Shown one piece after another: positions 1-12,462 of a stretch of DNA of 64,000 nt (within the stretch, counting starts at the first letter, position 1; every line of letters begins with the position of its first letter). Below the pieces are notes generated by a model. The model did no database searches. It was given only the letters and a program-made list of their open reading frames with translations, and was not told where the DNA came from. A program made the translations under genes and the position numbers. Location of the stretch: NCBI GenBank assembly GCA_039105265.1, contig JAPFFF010000039.1, positions 1,240,001-1,304,000 of the forward strand. The letters are read 5' to 3'. The DNA is from Tritrichomonas musculus. Lineage: Eukaryota > Parabasalia > Tritrichomonadida > Tritrichomonadidae.

Positions 1-607
1 ATTTTCCACCTGCAGCTGTCGCAGCTCAGCCGCAGGTGGAAGATTGGTTTCCTTATTTATTTACTTCCACCTGCAGCTGAGAAGCGATAGCCGCAGGTGG
101 AAGATTGGTTTCCTTATTTATTTACCTCCACCTGCAGCTGAGAAGCGATAGCCGCAGGTGGAAGGCTAAATTGGTAAATAGTAATTTTCCACCTGCAGCT
201 GTCGCAGCTCAGCCGCAGGTGGAAACTTGGTTTCCTTATTTCTTTACTTCCACCTGCAGCTGTCGCAGCTCAGCCGCAGGTGGAAACTTGGTTTCCTTAT
301 TTCTTTACTTCCATCTGCAGCTCAAAAGCGATAGCCGCAGGTGGAAGGCTAAATTGGTAAATAGTGATTTTCCACCTGCAGCTGTCGCAGCTCAGCCGCA
401 GGTGGAAGATTGGTTTCCTTATTTATTTACTTCCACCTGCAGCTGAGAAGCGATAGCCGCAGGTGGAAGGCTAAATTGGTAAATAGTGATTATCCACCTG
501 CAGCTGTCGCAGCTCAGCCGCAGGTGGAAACTTGGTTTCCTTATTTCTTTACCTCCACCTGCAGCTGAGAAGCGATAGCCGCAGGTGGAAGGCTAAATTG
601 GTAAATA
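1..607. repeat. Tandem array of GC-rich hairpins (minisatellite)
   Basis: Ten hairpins of about 38 bp, repeated every 55-65 bp, each bounded by TTCCACCTGC and its complement GCAGGTGGAA. Two loop types alternate: AGCTGTCGCAGCTCAG (A) and AGCTGAGAAGCGATAG (B), in the order A B B A A B A B A B. Three AT-rich spacers are used: ATTGGTTTCC..., ACTTGGTTTCC... and GGCTAAATTGGTAAATAG; the last follows only type B. The array is much richer in G+C than its surroundings and runs off the left edge. Open frames across it are repeat artefacts. Confidence 0.93.
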
Positions 608-981
608 GAGAATATCAAATCAAAGATATGAAGTGATTTTTTTTCATCCACCTTTTCGCTCTCAAAAAGTTAAAAAATATTATATTTTAATCATTTTTGA
701 ATAAAAACTCTTTATATATTAGAGATAGGATTTTTTTAATGATAGATTTGATATACTGATATTATTCTGATTTTTTTAAGCCTATGTTCAAAATGAACTC
801 TTATTATATATAGGATAATGTTTACCTTTCTCACAAAATATTTGTATGATATTTTTTTAAATATTTCTATAAGTTTTTATAAAAAGTAGCTATCGGGAGG
901 TAAACTTTATTTTTTTTTCTCCACTATATCTTTCAAATTTCAATTAAAAAAAAAAATAAAATATATTGAAAAAGTTATTTT
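608..981. other. AT-rich gap
   Basis: Very AT-rich DNA with poly-T and poly-A runs. I see no gene or structured repeat here. Confidence 0.6.
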
Positions 982-1228
982 TTATTTATCATTGATAAAA
1001 ACTTTTTTTGTAATTGGATCTGTGTAATAATAAATATGGGTTCGATATTTATCGTGTTCTTTTTTAACATCTTTCCATTTGCCGTTAAGGCTTTCGCCAT
1101 TGGAATTTTTGCATATTCTGCATCTTGCCCAAAATGATTGATAATATGAGTGAAGTTTTGCATCAGGAATTAAATTCCATTCTTGTGAAATTGCTTTGAA
1201 AAGTTCTTCCTTACTAGTAAACTTTCAC
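982..1228 (-). pseudogene. C-terminal remnant of a transposase-like protein
   Basis: The minus strand is open for about 80 codons without an initiating ATG and ends at TAA. It reads as a compact domain with EELFKAISQEWNLIP, then SYYQSFWARCRICKN, then LNGKWKDVKKEHDKYRTH. The Trp/Cys pattern (FWARCxxC) and the ending look like the tail of a transposase family I associate with trichomonads; this is from memory, not a search. A shadow frame with an ATG covers part of the same stretch but has unnatural composition. No N-terminal or catalytic part is nearby, so this is a truncated fossil of a DNA transposon. Confidence 0.5.
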
Positions 1229-1518
1229 TCATATTATGTTACTCATCAAAACAAATGGCTGAAAATTTATGAACAAAATTCAATCATTTTTTTGAATGAA
1301 TTTAATCGGCTTTTTTTATTTTGATTTTGAAAGTACTTATTGAAATAAATTGATAATTTTTTTTCAATTTTCAATTTTTTTATTTTTTTTTGATATAAAC
1401 CTCTCGTAAACCTATCATTTTTGAGAGGAGGTAAACATTATTTAATTAAGTTTAATTTATCATCAAATATTAAATAAAATAATTAAATTGTATGAAAAAT
1501 AATAAAAATAAAATTTAG

Positions 1519-1556
1519 TGCTCCGGGTCTACTGAAATGCTCCGGGTCTATTGAAA
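1519..1556. repeat. Two tandem 19-bp repeats
   Basis: TGCTCCGGGTCTACTGAAA is followed at once by a copy differing at one base. It is a GC-rich island in AT-rich DNA; function unknown. Confidence 0.8.
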
Positions 1557-1570
1557 GCACGTTAGACATT

Positions 1571-1650
1571 ATAAAATTTTAAAAATTTTTTAGAACTTTT
1601 TAAAAAGTTATTTGAGTTATATTTGAGAGCCTTTTCAATATCATTTTTCA
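1571..1650. repeat. Dispersed repeat, inverted copy at 58071-58138
   Basis: An AT-rich block containing TTTGAGTTATATTTGAGAGC recurs in inverted orientation immediately left of the second palindromic element's flank. It is a remnant of a dispersed repeat of unknown type. Confidence 0.6.
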
Positions 1651-1936
1651 TTCAATTTTGAAAATCTTTATGAAATATTTGAGTGCGATTTTATGAAAAA
1701 GTTTACGATGTCGACCGGTTTTTCTGATGTTTACTCGTTTATCGTCTTACTATAATGATATTGGGTTCGAAAATTTGCAGTTTATGCTTTTTTTTTTTTT
1801 TTTTATAATTCCATAAAGTCAAATTAATTACAAACCATATCAACAATTTTCAATTTTAATTCGTATTTTCATTGAGTTTTTTAAAAAATTCAATTACCTC
1901 AAAAAGGAAATTTGCATATGTTAAATAATACTATAG

Positions 1937-2100
1937 TCAGGGATACCATACGGGCTCGGGCACGAGTACGTTACCCGAAAAAACTAAAATTTCGGGCAGA
2001 AAAGGGCAAATGCGGGCATCCACTTTTGCCCGAAATTTTCTATCGTTGCCCGAAATTGCCCTAAAAAAAGAAAAAATTGAATAGACTGCCAGGGCAATTC
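1937..2100. repeat. GC-rich GCCCGAAA repeat patch, possible transposon end
   Basis: The patch starts with CAGGGATACCATACGGGC and holds several GCCCGAAA / TTTCGGGC motifs in both orientations. A CAGGG start suits one end of a hAT-type element, but no matching opposite end was found in the window, so it may be a solo end. The 85-codon frame on the minus strand is low-complexity and unlikely to be a gene. Confidence 0.4.
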
Positions 2101-2380
2101 TTGTTTTTGCCCGAAACAATAGTTCGAATTTCTCAACATACTTTTTTTTTTTTTCCCTATTTTTTTTTGTTTTCAATAATATACATTTTTGCATTTTTAG
2201 TAAGTAAACATATAATAATATACATTTATATTAAAATAATTACTTAAAATATATGTAAAATTAAAATATATGAAAAATTAAAATAATGTTTCCATTTACA
2301 TGAAAACGCCACAGTATTGGAAAAAGGAAAACAAAAAAATAACAAAACAATATTTGCAATAAACAATGCTTTTTACCTAG

Positions 2381-2730
2381 TTATGTACCCATTTCTGCAT
2401 AGAGATGAAATTTTGAAAATGAAGTAATTCTCTTTAACATAATTTCATCAGTCAAAGCATCTTCAGCTCCACAAAAAGCAAGAATCGGATGTCTATCAAA
2501 ACAAACTCCTGAAGTGTCATCTTTTTCGAAATCGTAAAACATTTGATGAACGATATACAACAGGGACCAAAATATAAGTTCAAATTGAAGAGCCAAAGAA
2601 CATTAAATTAACAACTACTGCCATCAATAAGTTTACAGGGGAATTTGGCTTCAAGTATTTGCTTCCATTTTTTAAAAGAAATCGAAATTTTGATAGATGT
2701 ACCTGGACTAAGTTATTTCGGGTTACAAAA
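2381..2730 (-). pseudogene. Decayed coding remnant, unknown family
   Basis: The minus strand carries a protein-like segment (FWSLLYIVHQMFYDFEKDD then GVCFDRHPILAFCGAEDAL then MLKRITSFSKFHLYAEMGT), preceded by another protein-like stretch (FKKWKQILEAKFPCKLIDG) in a nearby frame. Composition is far more gene-like than the surrounding AT desert. I do not recognise the family; a transposase or host gene fossil are both possible. Confidence 0.35.
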
Positions 2731-5700
2731 GAGTTTCATGAATTATATTTTTTATTTATTAATAATATAATATTTATTTAAAAATAAATGGATACATTTA
2801 TAATAATTACTTTTTTATAAATATATAATCATATTTTAATAATTGAGAAAATAATCAATTTAATATTTGTATTGATTATTTTATTACATTGAAAATATAA
2901 TTTCCATATATTCAAAAAGTTACTAATATAAAAAAAATAATATCTCTGAAATTTTTTTTTTTGTGATTACTTATAGAAAATTTGAATATTTTTTCCATTT
3001 CGAAAGATGCTAAGCCAAGCTCTTTAAATAAACTTGATATTCACATAATATACATCTTTTTATAGAATATAGCTAAATCAAATTTCCAAATGGTAGGGCC
3101 AATTTTGCTGTAGCAATTTTCATTCAATTTTTCACTTTTTAAATTGATTATTCATAAAAAATTAAAAAAAATTCAATGGTACTGGTACATCTATTTTGAT
3201 AAAGAAAATTGAATAAGAATATAACTTTTTGATAAAGCCCGAAACTAAATATTGATTATTTTCACTTTTTGAATATTAATTTTTTTTATTTTATTGAACT
3301 TTCCAATTTTTGAATATTACTGTTAAATAGCAAAATAAGAATCTATTAATATTCTTTTATAAAAAATTATACAAATAAGAATGAAACTTTTTACTAATAA
3401 TATTCAAAATTTTGAATACAATCATAAATTCAATACTTATAATATTCAAATTTTTACAGTATAATTGCATACAATATTCTTTATTAGAATATATCAATAA
3501 AAAATAAAGTCTCTGATTTATTTCTTCTTTATAAAATATATTAATAAATATAAAAATTAAATAATTAATAAATTTTTATTGATATAATGAAATAATTAAA
3601 AGAAAAATAATAAATAAAATATACATTGATATAAGCTTTTTGAAATATCTTAATATGAACATCAACACAATTATCGTAAATAATTCAAATTTTTAATTTT
3701 AAAAACGACGATACGACTAAAACACTCAAAATTTATAATTTTAATTCTCTGAAAAATATCATTATTGCTGATTCAGAATATATCGGCGAAATATTATTAG
3801 ATTGCTGCTCTAAAAAAAACTATGATACAATAATTGCAATACTTCATTTCATTAAAAAAATAAATAGTTTTGATTTCATTCAGAGGAGGGTCAACTTATT
3901 TTAGAAGGGGCAGCACTCTGCAAATCTCTATAGGATTTTTCTAAAATTATAATATTTATTTTATTAATGGACAGATAATTGGTTTTTATTATTTTTAATC
4001 TATTCCATATGGCCAATTTTGAAATATTACATATGATCATTTTGAAAAGGACATGTGAGATGAAATTTGTTTTGAAGAAGAAAAATATGAGCAATTTAAC
4101 ACAAAAAAGATGTATAAAAGAGTCAAAAAAAACCACATACAAATATTTGATGGAATTGTTTATTATTGAATAAAAATAAATGGGAATGCAGTTATTTCAA
4201 ATGCATTTATACAAATCTTTCCGATAAAAATTAACATATTGGAATAATTCAGTTTATTTAGATATTTATTAATAATTGCATATATAAATTAAATCTTTTG
4301 ATTAAAAATAGTAGATATTTGATAGAGAATTCGTAATTTTGTAAAAGGGCAATAGATAAAAGCCGCCGAGTAAAATAATACCATTATTATTAACGCTTGC
4401 TCTATAAATGATAAAAATTCAAGAGATATCTAAGAATCTTATTTTTAATTAATAATAACAAGACAAAAAAATGCTATTCTTTGAAAGCAAAACATTGTCG
4501 GTATTTTTTTAAAAAAGACTTAGTGGCTCTATTTAAAAATAAAGGCGGAGAACAGTAAAGCTTTGATAGAGATAATAATCATTTCATCTAACATGTCATA
4601 TTCAAAAAAAAAATTCTGATATCAGAAATTTTATAAAAATTGAAAACATAAATATACAAAAATTGGCCATATGATTTGGAAGAATATTTTGGATATAATA
4701 TCTTCAATCGATATTACAATATATAAAAAACCTGATATAAAATCGTATAGAAATCTAAGTCACTATCAAGATGTTAATTTTCTGAAGAAAAAGCAGTTTT
4801 TCTCTCAAAAATAAAATAACTAAACATATATATATTCATAAATATTAAATATTTTTTTACGGAATTAGTATTATTATTATTAAATATATGTAATAGTATA
4901 TAAATATAATTATCAACTCTCAAATTCTCGTATTTAATGGAAAAGCGGATTTGACACCTGAGTAAAACCCCCTCTCTTATTTTTAACACAAAAACTCATA
5001 GTATAATTGGTTTGGATTTTTCATAAGTGTATATAATATTTAATATAATATATAATAGTTTTTCTATCTAAAATATCTCTATAATTTATTTATATTATTG
5101 AGATAAAAATGTTTTATTCCAAATTAATCAAATTTGAATGCCTATTCAAATTTTTTTTTTGAATTTATTATTTTGTATGATTGAAATTTTAGTATAATAG
5201 TTTTACAAATTTTTCTTGATGGGATATTAATATTTTATAAATATTCTTGCATATTTAATCATGTATATAGATTTAAAAAATAATTACTCATACGGTATTT
5301 TAAATCAATTTATATATTTGAGAATGTATAAAACTAATGATCGAGTGTGATTTAATAGCATCAGTAATTATTTCAAAAAACTGATTACATCTCAGCCATT
5401 TTGTAAAAATATTTAATCTCGACTTGTTTATTCTAATTATATTAGCGGATACTTTTAAATCATCATTTGATCTATCTTGAATTATTTGAAATTGAGAATC
5501 TCCAATTTTCACCGATTGCCATTAATCAAATCATAAAAGTAATATTTATATATAAGTATTTTTATATTATTTATAAATAAAATAAAATTTTGAATTTATT
5601 AATTACATAACTCAATAAAATTTTGAATTTATTATTTTGTATTCTTGAAATTCAACACTGTTTTCATTTTTATATTTATGATAATCATTTGATTATATTC

Positions 5701-5749
5701 ACAAAATTGATTTAAAATCAAATATAGTTAGGTTTTAAAAGCAAATGTT
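2731..5749. other. AT-rich desert
   Basis: About 3 kb of very AT-rich sequence. Only short frames of biased composition (60-85 codons) occur; none shows a domain or credible promoter, and I treat them as chance. No RNA gene was recognised. Confidence 0.6.
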
Positions 5750-6253
5750 TTTATTTTTGTTTTTGTTTTGCTTTTTATAATTAAATTTAATTTTTTGAAA
5801 AGTAAATTGCCATTTTCCTGTAAATATAAATAAAGTATTCAAAATTCAAAGGTCAATTTTAATAGCAATTCATAAAAATTGATGGAATTAAATAATATCG
5901 ATTCTGATTTCTTTTATTCATGTGTAATGAAAACTGAAATTCACTTGGATTTAAGTGGAATATTCGATGTTGAGTAAATACTAATATTTAAGGATAAAAT
6001 TTTAGAGGCTGATAAAAATATTTTGATTAATTACGTAAGATGTACCAAATATTTTTATTTTTACACTATAATTCAAATTATGATCTTTTAATCAGAATAA
6101 TATAAAATATATATTTTTATATTTCATTCATATTTTTAAAAAACTTCTAATATTGATTTAAACTAACTTAAAAACTCATGAAAACATTGTAAATAATATT
6201 CTATCTTTTTAATCAAGAATTTGTTGCAATTTTTTTTTTTTTTTTTTTTTTTT
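5750..6253. repeat. 0.5-kb flank shared with 58139-58638
   Basis: This segment is nearly identical, in the same orientation, to the DNA left of the second palindromic element. With the bases just before it, it also resembles, with deletions, the outer end of the right arm (compare 5725-5985 with 11945-12425). It is therefore an older, shortened piece of the same family lying head-to-head with the element. Its presence beside both copies means the duplicated unit included it, or the true element is longer on this side. Confidence 0.75.
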
Positions 6254-8644
6254 ATTCCACCTCTGAAAATTTGTTATAAAAAGATAATTAAATATTGGAT
6301 TTTACTCAACATTGAATATTCGACTTAAATTCAGGTGAATCTCAGTTTTCATTACACATGAATAAATGAAATCAAAAACGATATTATTAAACTAGTTTTT
6401 TTAATCTAAACTCTTAACAAAAATTCAGAATATTATTTACTAAATTTGTGAGAATTGAATAGATGAAAGATTTTTAAAAATAAATTGATAAGATTCATTC
6501 AAAAAAAATTCAGTGATGCTTTATAAGATTTATTTAAAAAGTTTGTTTTTATTTTGTTTTGATAAGTGTTTAGATTAAAAAAAACAAGTAAATATCATTC
6601 TATTTTTATGAATTGCTAATAAAATTAACCTTTGAATTTTGAATACTTTATTTTTATTTACAGAAAAATGGCAATTTACTTTTCAAAAAATTAAATTAAA
6701 TTATAAAAAGCAAAACAAAAACAAAAATAAAAACATTTGCTTTTAAAACCTAACTATATTTGATTTTTAATCAATTTTGGAATATATTGATTAAATATGA
6801 TTATTTATTATTGTTTCATAGTTTCTCAAAGCTCATTTTCTAGATTACCAATTTTAAAATCGTCCATTTAGCCTTTATATTAAACCAAAAAACTCAAGAG
6901 CTTTTTTTATATAATTGAAATAATTTAAATCAAAGAAATATTTAAATATGGCGACATTATCTAATAGATATTAATACAATTTTAATAAATTATTCAAAAT
7001 TAAGGAAGTTTAAACCTTTTTTTTTATTTAATAAATTTATGTAATTTTAGTTAAAAAATGAAGGCATATCATCCTCCGACAATTGTTCTTCTTCATTAAA
7101 AGGTGTAATCTGAGGTATTACTTTATTTTTATAAAATCCAAAAGGATTCATAATATCATCATCGATTATTGGAGTTTCGTGAGTATCAATGGGATTATCA
7201 TCTTTTAAAAAATTGGGTTCAAACATATCAATAGTTATGTTGAATTCATTTTTGATAAATTCTTCAAGTTTCGATAATCCAGTTCCCGTTAGCTTGGTTT
7301 GATTTATAGCATTTTTAAGCAACGGAGGGCCAACGTTGTTTGATAAGTCCAGATACGGGTTAACAATATTGTTTTCTTCACAGAAGTGATCAAGATTTTT
7401 AACATCTTCAGCCCTCTTAAGTTTCTTACCAACATAGACGTACCTTTCTTTGCTCCCGTTCAAGTTCTTGTATTCGGCGAACCACATTGGGATGTGATTT
7501 TTGGGCCTCCCATTTCTTCCTCTTACTTTGTGGTCTGGGTTTTTATTCATGTGAACTGAAAATAACGAAAAGATGAAATAACTTGTTGTTTTAAACATAA
7601 AAAAATGCGATATCTCAAATAATTCTTCATGGAAAAGAATTTACAATTGAATACTTAAATATAAAATTAAAAATGATTACGTTACATCATTATTAATCTA
7701 AGAAATGACTTTTTATACTGAAGATAAATAAGTTTTGTTTAGAAAGCACTGACCATTCCAAAAGTGAACAGTTAAAATTAAATAAATTGTCAATACTTCA
7801 TCAAAAAGTTAATAGTAATATCGATAGTCACAGAAAAAGTAATCGTTGACTAACAAAAAATATCGTTTTTATTGTATTTTTTTTCGGAATTATTAAAGCC
7901 AATAAAACTGATTTAAACTGCTTAAAATAGACTTCATTAAAACTATCTATTTATTAGATCTTTATTGTATTATTTTTTTTTTCATGGATGATATTTATCA
8001 TAAAAACGTATATCTATTTTTCGCTAACCGCTTTAAGCACTTACAGACATTCAAGAATAATGCCTGAGAAAGAAATTTACGATAAACCTCGCAATCTAAC
8101 GAACGTTAGATTATCCAACCAAAAAAATAGCATTTTTCTTTTCATATCATCTTAATTAATACATAACGCACTGAAATACAACAAGATCCTTATTTATAAT
8201 TTATTCCGTTACTCCGATAATATTATGATATTATCTTTTCAAACTTTTTTATTTCTATATTTGCATCCATAATCAATTACACGACTTTTTTTTAGTGATT
8301 TTCAGTAGTGACTAGTATATGACGTAAAGATATATTTAATCTACGACTTTCAATTGATTATTTTAGTGTTTTCAATTAAATTGCTACCTTCTAACTTTTT
8401 CAATTAAAATCAATCTTTGATTCAGAAAACATAAATTAAGTCTTTTATTCAAAGAAACATAATTAATAGATATAAAAAAGTCCTTTAATCATATTTTTAA
8501 CTGCAATTAAATATATGAATAAATTTATTAGAGCATACGCAATTTAACATAATATTATCTTTTATAATATTATTATATTTACAATTTATTATTTGCTGCT
8601 ATGTTGGTAGCTTCAATATAATGCTTTAATTTATTTTGAATATA
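6254..8644. repeat. Left inverted arm, copy 1
   Basis: Reverse complement of 10067-12462. The outer end is ATTCCACCTCTGAAAATTTG and the inner end is TTATTTTGAATATA. It carries the minus-strand gene at 7047-7598. Confidence 0.9.
7047..7598 (-). CDS. Arm-encoded protein with AT-hook-like N-terminus, unknown function
   Basis: 183 codons from the first ATG. A second ATG at 7550 (MNKNPDHKVRG, 167 aa) sits just after a TTCAC motif and may be the real start; the 16 extra residues are hydrophobic. The N-terminal part is basic with GRNGRPKNH, resembling an AT-hook. The middle has YKNLNGSKERYVYVGKKLKR, and the C-terminus is acidic and ends in SFFN. No catalytic motif is visible. Four copies occur in the window, one per arm, and the reading frame is conserved with a few substitutions, implying selection or recent copying. 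A DNA-binding accessory or regulator of the element is plausible; I do not recognise a family. Confidence 0.75.
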   Translation of the reverse strand: MFKTTSYFIFSLFSVHMNKNPDHKVRGRNGRPKNHIPMWFAEYKNLNGSKERYVYVGKKLKRAEDVKNLDHFCEENNIVNPYLDLSNNVGPPLLKNAINQTKLTGTGLSKLEEFIKNEFNITIDMFEPNFLKDDNPIDTHETPIIDDDIMNPFGFYKNKVIPQITPFNEEEQLSEDDMPSFFN

Positions 8645-10066
8645 ATTAATCGAAACGTTTTCGTTAAAAAACAAATTTTGATTTTGCTAGTCGAAAACGT
8701 TATTTGGAAGATAAGCTGGTTGACGTTGAAACTGCCCACACCGACTTTCTAAGGAAAGAATATTTCAATATTATTCATGGATTGTATTCAAAGAAAGAGC
8801 AAGTTCATATTTTCGAGGGAATTCGTGAAAAAATCCTAGAAAATCAAATTAAAAATGATCTTGAAAAAATGTAAAAAAATATGGACGACTTTGTTAAGAA
8901 TAAATCAAAAAGTTATCGATTTAACTGATAAAGTTAGTGGTGGAACTAATTATAATATTAGTGAAAAAGAAAATGTCAGGGAAACGCAAGTGCTCGTTCA
9001 AGCTGGGCATCTAGAAGATGTAATTGAACAAAATTTAAAAAAAAATTATTCGTAAACTATTCAAATTGAAATTGATTAATTTTTTTTTATTTTTATTCCA
9101 CTTCGAAATGAAAGTTTGTTTATTTCGTAACAATCTATAATTTAAAGTCAAAAGTATTCTATTTCAATTATGATTAATGGCAGCATTTAAAACATTTACA
9201 TAATTTTGGAATGATGATTCTTTTCAAAATATATGTTTATATAAAATAATATTAACATGCAAATTATAGCATTTGATTGTAAGAAACATTGTGTTCATCA
9301 ATATAATGGAAATATTTAGAAAACAGACTAAAATAAATCGTTATTAAAAAAAAATTTAATGATTTGTGAAATATAAATAATTTGTTGCACTATATAATGT
9401 TTTAGCATGAAATCATTGGATGATGAACTGTAAACTTAAAACTCCATCTAAAAGTGTTAATATACAAAATGTAATTTGAAAGCATTATAATCCTGATAAA
9501 TATTAATTCCTATTATCAAGTACGTTTGTACATTTTTGAAAAATCATATTATTTTCTAAATCGTTAAAAAACAAATTTTGATTTTGCTAATATATATTTA
9601 ATATTTTATATATGAAGATTTTTAGTTGCCAATATAATTAATTCCATTTTATTATTGCTATTTATTTCATATTGATATAAACTTTTTTCCATAGCATATT
9701 AATTATAAGCTCAGTTAAAGTTATTCGGAAAGAATAAGTGCAAAAATAAACCATGCAATTTTGGTAATTTCTTTCTGAAAAAGTTGATCTTGAAATTATA
9801 AAAAAAAAAACTGATAATTATTTTAAATACAAATCTTTTCGTGAATAAAAAAAATGCAAGGAAACTTGCAGATGTAAAATATACTTGTTATATTTTAAAT
9901 TTTATAATTCATCATCAATTTAAATTGAATATTTAATATTTGATTTTTATTTTTTGTAAGTTTGCGTTAATTTGAAGTAATGGAATTGAAAATGCATGGA
10001 ATCAAACAAAGTCAAAAAAAAAAAAAAAATAATTAAAATGATATATAAATATGTATCATAAAAGAG
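8645..10066. other. Unique centre of copy 1
   Basis: A 1.42-kb segment between the arms, found in the opposite orientation in copy 2 (61042-62464). Besides the decayed coding segment it contains a perfect 28-bp direct repeat (8662-8689 and 9562-9589, starting CGTTAAAAAACAAATTTTG) and an internal TTATTCCACTTCGAAA block resembling the element's ends. The remainder (9056-10066) is AT-rich without a recognisable gene. Confidence 0.75.
8691..9055 (+). pseudogene. Decayed coding segment, helical protein
   Basis: The first part reads like a helical protein (LEDKLVDVETAHTDFLRKEY, then KKEQVHIFEGIREKILEN). A 66-codon frame at 8855-9055 follows in another frame and contains INQKVIDLTDKVSGGTNY and ETQVLVQAGHLEDVIEQNL. 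The gene appears broken, and the same state is seen in copy 2. No family recognised; a structural or regulatory protein of the element is possible. Confidence 0.5.
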
Positions 10067-12462
10067 TATATTCAAAATAAATTAAAGCATTATATTGAAG
10101 CTACCAACATAGCAGCAAATAATAAATTGTAAATATAATAATATTATAAAAGATAATATTATGTTAAATTGCGTATGCTCTAATAAATTTATTCATATAT
10201 TTAATTGCAGTTAAAAATATGATTAAAGGACTTTTTTATATCTATTAATTATGTTTCTTTGAATAAAAGACTTAATTTATGTTTTCTGAATCAAAGATTG
10301 ATTTTAATTGAAAAAGTTAGAAGGTAGCAATTTAATTGAAAACACTAAAATAATCAATTGAAAGTCGTAGATTAAATATATCTTTACGTCATATACTAGT
10401 CACTACTGAAAATCACTAAAAAAAAGTCGTGTAATTGATTATGGATGCAAATATAGAAATAAAAAAGTTTGAAAAGATAATATCATAATATTATCGGAGT
10501 AACGGAATAAATTATAAATAAGGATCTTGTTGTATTTCAGTGCGTTATGTATTAATTAAGATGATATGAAAAGAAAAATGCTATTTTTTTGGTTGGATAA
10601 TCTAACGTTCGTTAGATTGCGAGGTTTATCGTAAATTTCTTTCTCAGGCATTATTCTTGAATGTCTGTAAGTGCTTAAAGCGGTTAGCGAAAAATAGATA
10701 TACGTTTTTATGATAAATATCATCCATGAAAAAAAAAATAATACAATAAAGATCTAATAAATAGATAGTTTTAATGAAGTCTATTTTAAGCAGTTTAAAT
10801 CAGTTTTATTGGCTTTAATAATTCCGAAAAAAAATACAATAAAAACGATATTTTTTGTTAGTCAACGATTACTTTTTCTGTGACTATCGATATTACTATT
10901 AACTTTTTGATGAAGTATTGACAATTTATTTAATTTTAACTGTTCACTTTTGGAATGGTCAGTGCTTTCTAAACAAAACTTATTTATCTTCAGTATAAAA
11001 AGTCATTTCTTAGATTAATAATGATGTAACGTAATCATTTTTAATTTTATATTTAAGTATTCAATTGTAAATTCTTTTCCATGAAGAATTATTTGAGATA
11101 TCGCATTTTTTTATGTTTAAAACAACAAGTTATTTCATCTTTTCGTTATTTTCAGTTCACATGAATAAAAACCCAGACCACAAAGTAAGAGGAAGAAATG
11201 GGAGGCCCAAAAATCACATCCCAATGTGGTTCGCCGAATACAAGAACTTGAACGGGAGCAAAGAAAGGTACGTCTATGTTGGTAAGAAACTTAAGAGGGC
11301 TGAAGATGTTAAAAATCTTGATCACTTCTGTGAAGAAAACGATATTGTTAACCCGTATCTGGACTTATCAAACAACGTTGGCCCTCCGTTGCTTAAAAAT
11401 GCTATAAATCAAACCAAGTTAACGGGAACTGGATTATCGAAACTTGAAGAATTTATCAAAAATGAATTCAACATAACTATTGATATGTTTGAACCCAATT
11501 TTTTAAAAGATGATAATCCCGTTGATACTCACGAAACTCCAATAATCGATGATGATATTATGAATCCTTTTGGATTTTATAAAAATAAAGTAATACCTCA
11601 GATTACACCTTTTAATGAAGAAGAACAATTGTCGGAGGATGATATGCCTTCATTTTTTAACTAAAATTACATAAATTTATTAAATAAAAAAAAAGGTTTA
11701 AACTTCCTTAATTTTGAATAATTTATTAAAATTGTATTAATATCTATTAGATAATGTCGTCATATTTACATATTTCTTTGATTTAAGTTATTTCAATTAT
11801 ATAAAAAAAGCTCTTGAGTTTTCTGGTTTAATATAAAGGCTAAATGGACGATTTTAAAATTGGTAATCTAGAAAATGAGCTTTGAGAAACTATGAAACAA
11901 TAATAAATAATCATATTTAATCAATATATTCCAAAATTGATTAAAAATCAAATATAGTTAGGTTTTAAAAGCAAATGTTTTTATTTTTGTTTTTGTTTTG
12001 CTTTTTATAATTTAATTTGATTTTTTGAAAAGTAAATTGCCATTTTTCTGTAAATAAAAATAAAGTATTCAAAATTCAAAGGTTAATTTTATTAGCAATT
12101 CATAAAAATAGAATGATATTTACTTGTTTTTTTTAATCTAAACACTTATCAAAACAAAATAAAAATAAACTTTTTAAATAAATCTTATAAATCATCACTG
12201 AATTTTTTTTTTTTTGAATGAATCTTATCAATTTATTTTTAAAAATCTTTCATCTATTCAATTCTCACAAATTTAGTAAATAATATTCTGAATTTTTGTT
12301 AAGAGTTTAGATTAAAAAAACAAGTTTAATAATATCGTTTTTGATTTCATTTATTCATGTGTAATGAAAACTGAGATTCACCTGAATTTAAGCCGAATAT
12401 TCAATGCTGAGTAAAATCCAATATTTAATTATCTTTTTATAACAAATTTTCAGAGGTGGAAT
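10067..12462. repeat. Right inverted arm, copy 1
   Basis: Inverted copy of 6254-8644, ending in CAGAGGTGGAAT. It carries the plus-strand gene at 11113-11664. Confidence 0.9.
11113..11664 (+). CDS. Arm-encoded AT-hook-like protein, second copy
   Basis: 183 codons, differing from the left-arm copy by very few residues (for example N to D after CEEN, and I to V before DTHETP). The inner ATG at 11161 gives 167 aa. The stop is TAAA, as in many genes here. It faces outward, away from the centre, so the two arm genes diverge. Near identity at both DNA and protein level between arms points to gene conversion or recent birth of the palindrome. Function unknown, as for the left copy. Confidence 0.75.
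   Translation: MFKTTSYFIFSLFSVHMNKNPDHKVRGRNGRPKNHIPMWFAEYKNLNGSKERYVYVGKKLKRAEDVKNLDHFCEENDIVNPYLDLSNNVGPPLLKNAINQTKLTGTGLSKLEEFIKNEFNITIDMFEPNFLKDDNPVDTHETPIIDDDIMNPFGFYKNKVIPQITPFNEEEQLSEDDMPSFFN

Larger units (their letters stand above)
6254..12462. mobile_element. 6.2-kb palindromic element with gene-bearing arms, copy 1
   Basis: Two inverted arms of about 2.39 kb (6254-8644 and 10067-12462) start with ATTCCACCTCTG and flank a 1.42-kb centre. Each arm carries an intact copy of the same small gene; the centre holds a decayed coding segment. A second copy at 58639 shows it is repeated in the genome. The arms differ by only scattered bases, so they are young or kept alike by gene conversion. 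No clear target duplication was found: the left end abuts a poly-T tract. No transposase motif is visible, so the transposition class is unknown. Confidence 0.8.

Noticed and set aside
105-446. 113-codon frame over the hairpin array
   Set aside because: Its protein is just the translated minisatellite, and no promoter or end is conserved.
1945-1965. Sequence resembling a cDNA-linker (GGCACGAG) at the GC-rich patch
   Set aside because: The surrounding bases do not match a full adaptor, and the patch is part of a repeat with GCCCGAAA motifs; chance similarity.
2731-5749. Short frames of 60-85 codons in the AT desert
   Set aside because: Composition is that of AT-rich noise, with no conserved promoter, domain or repeat support.
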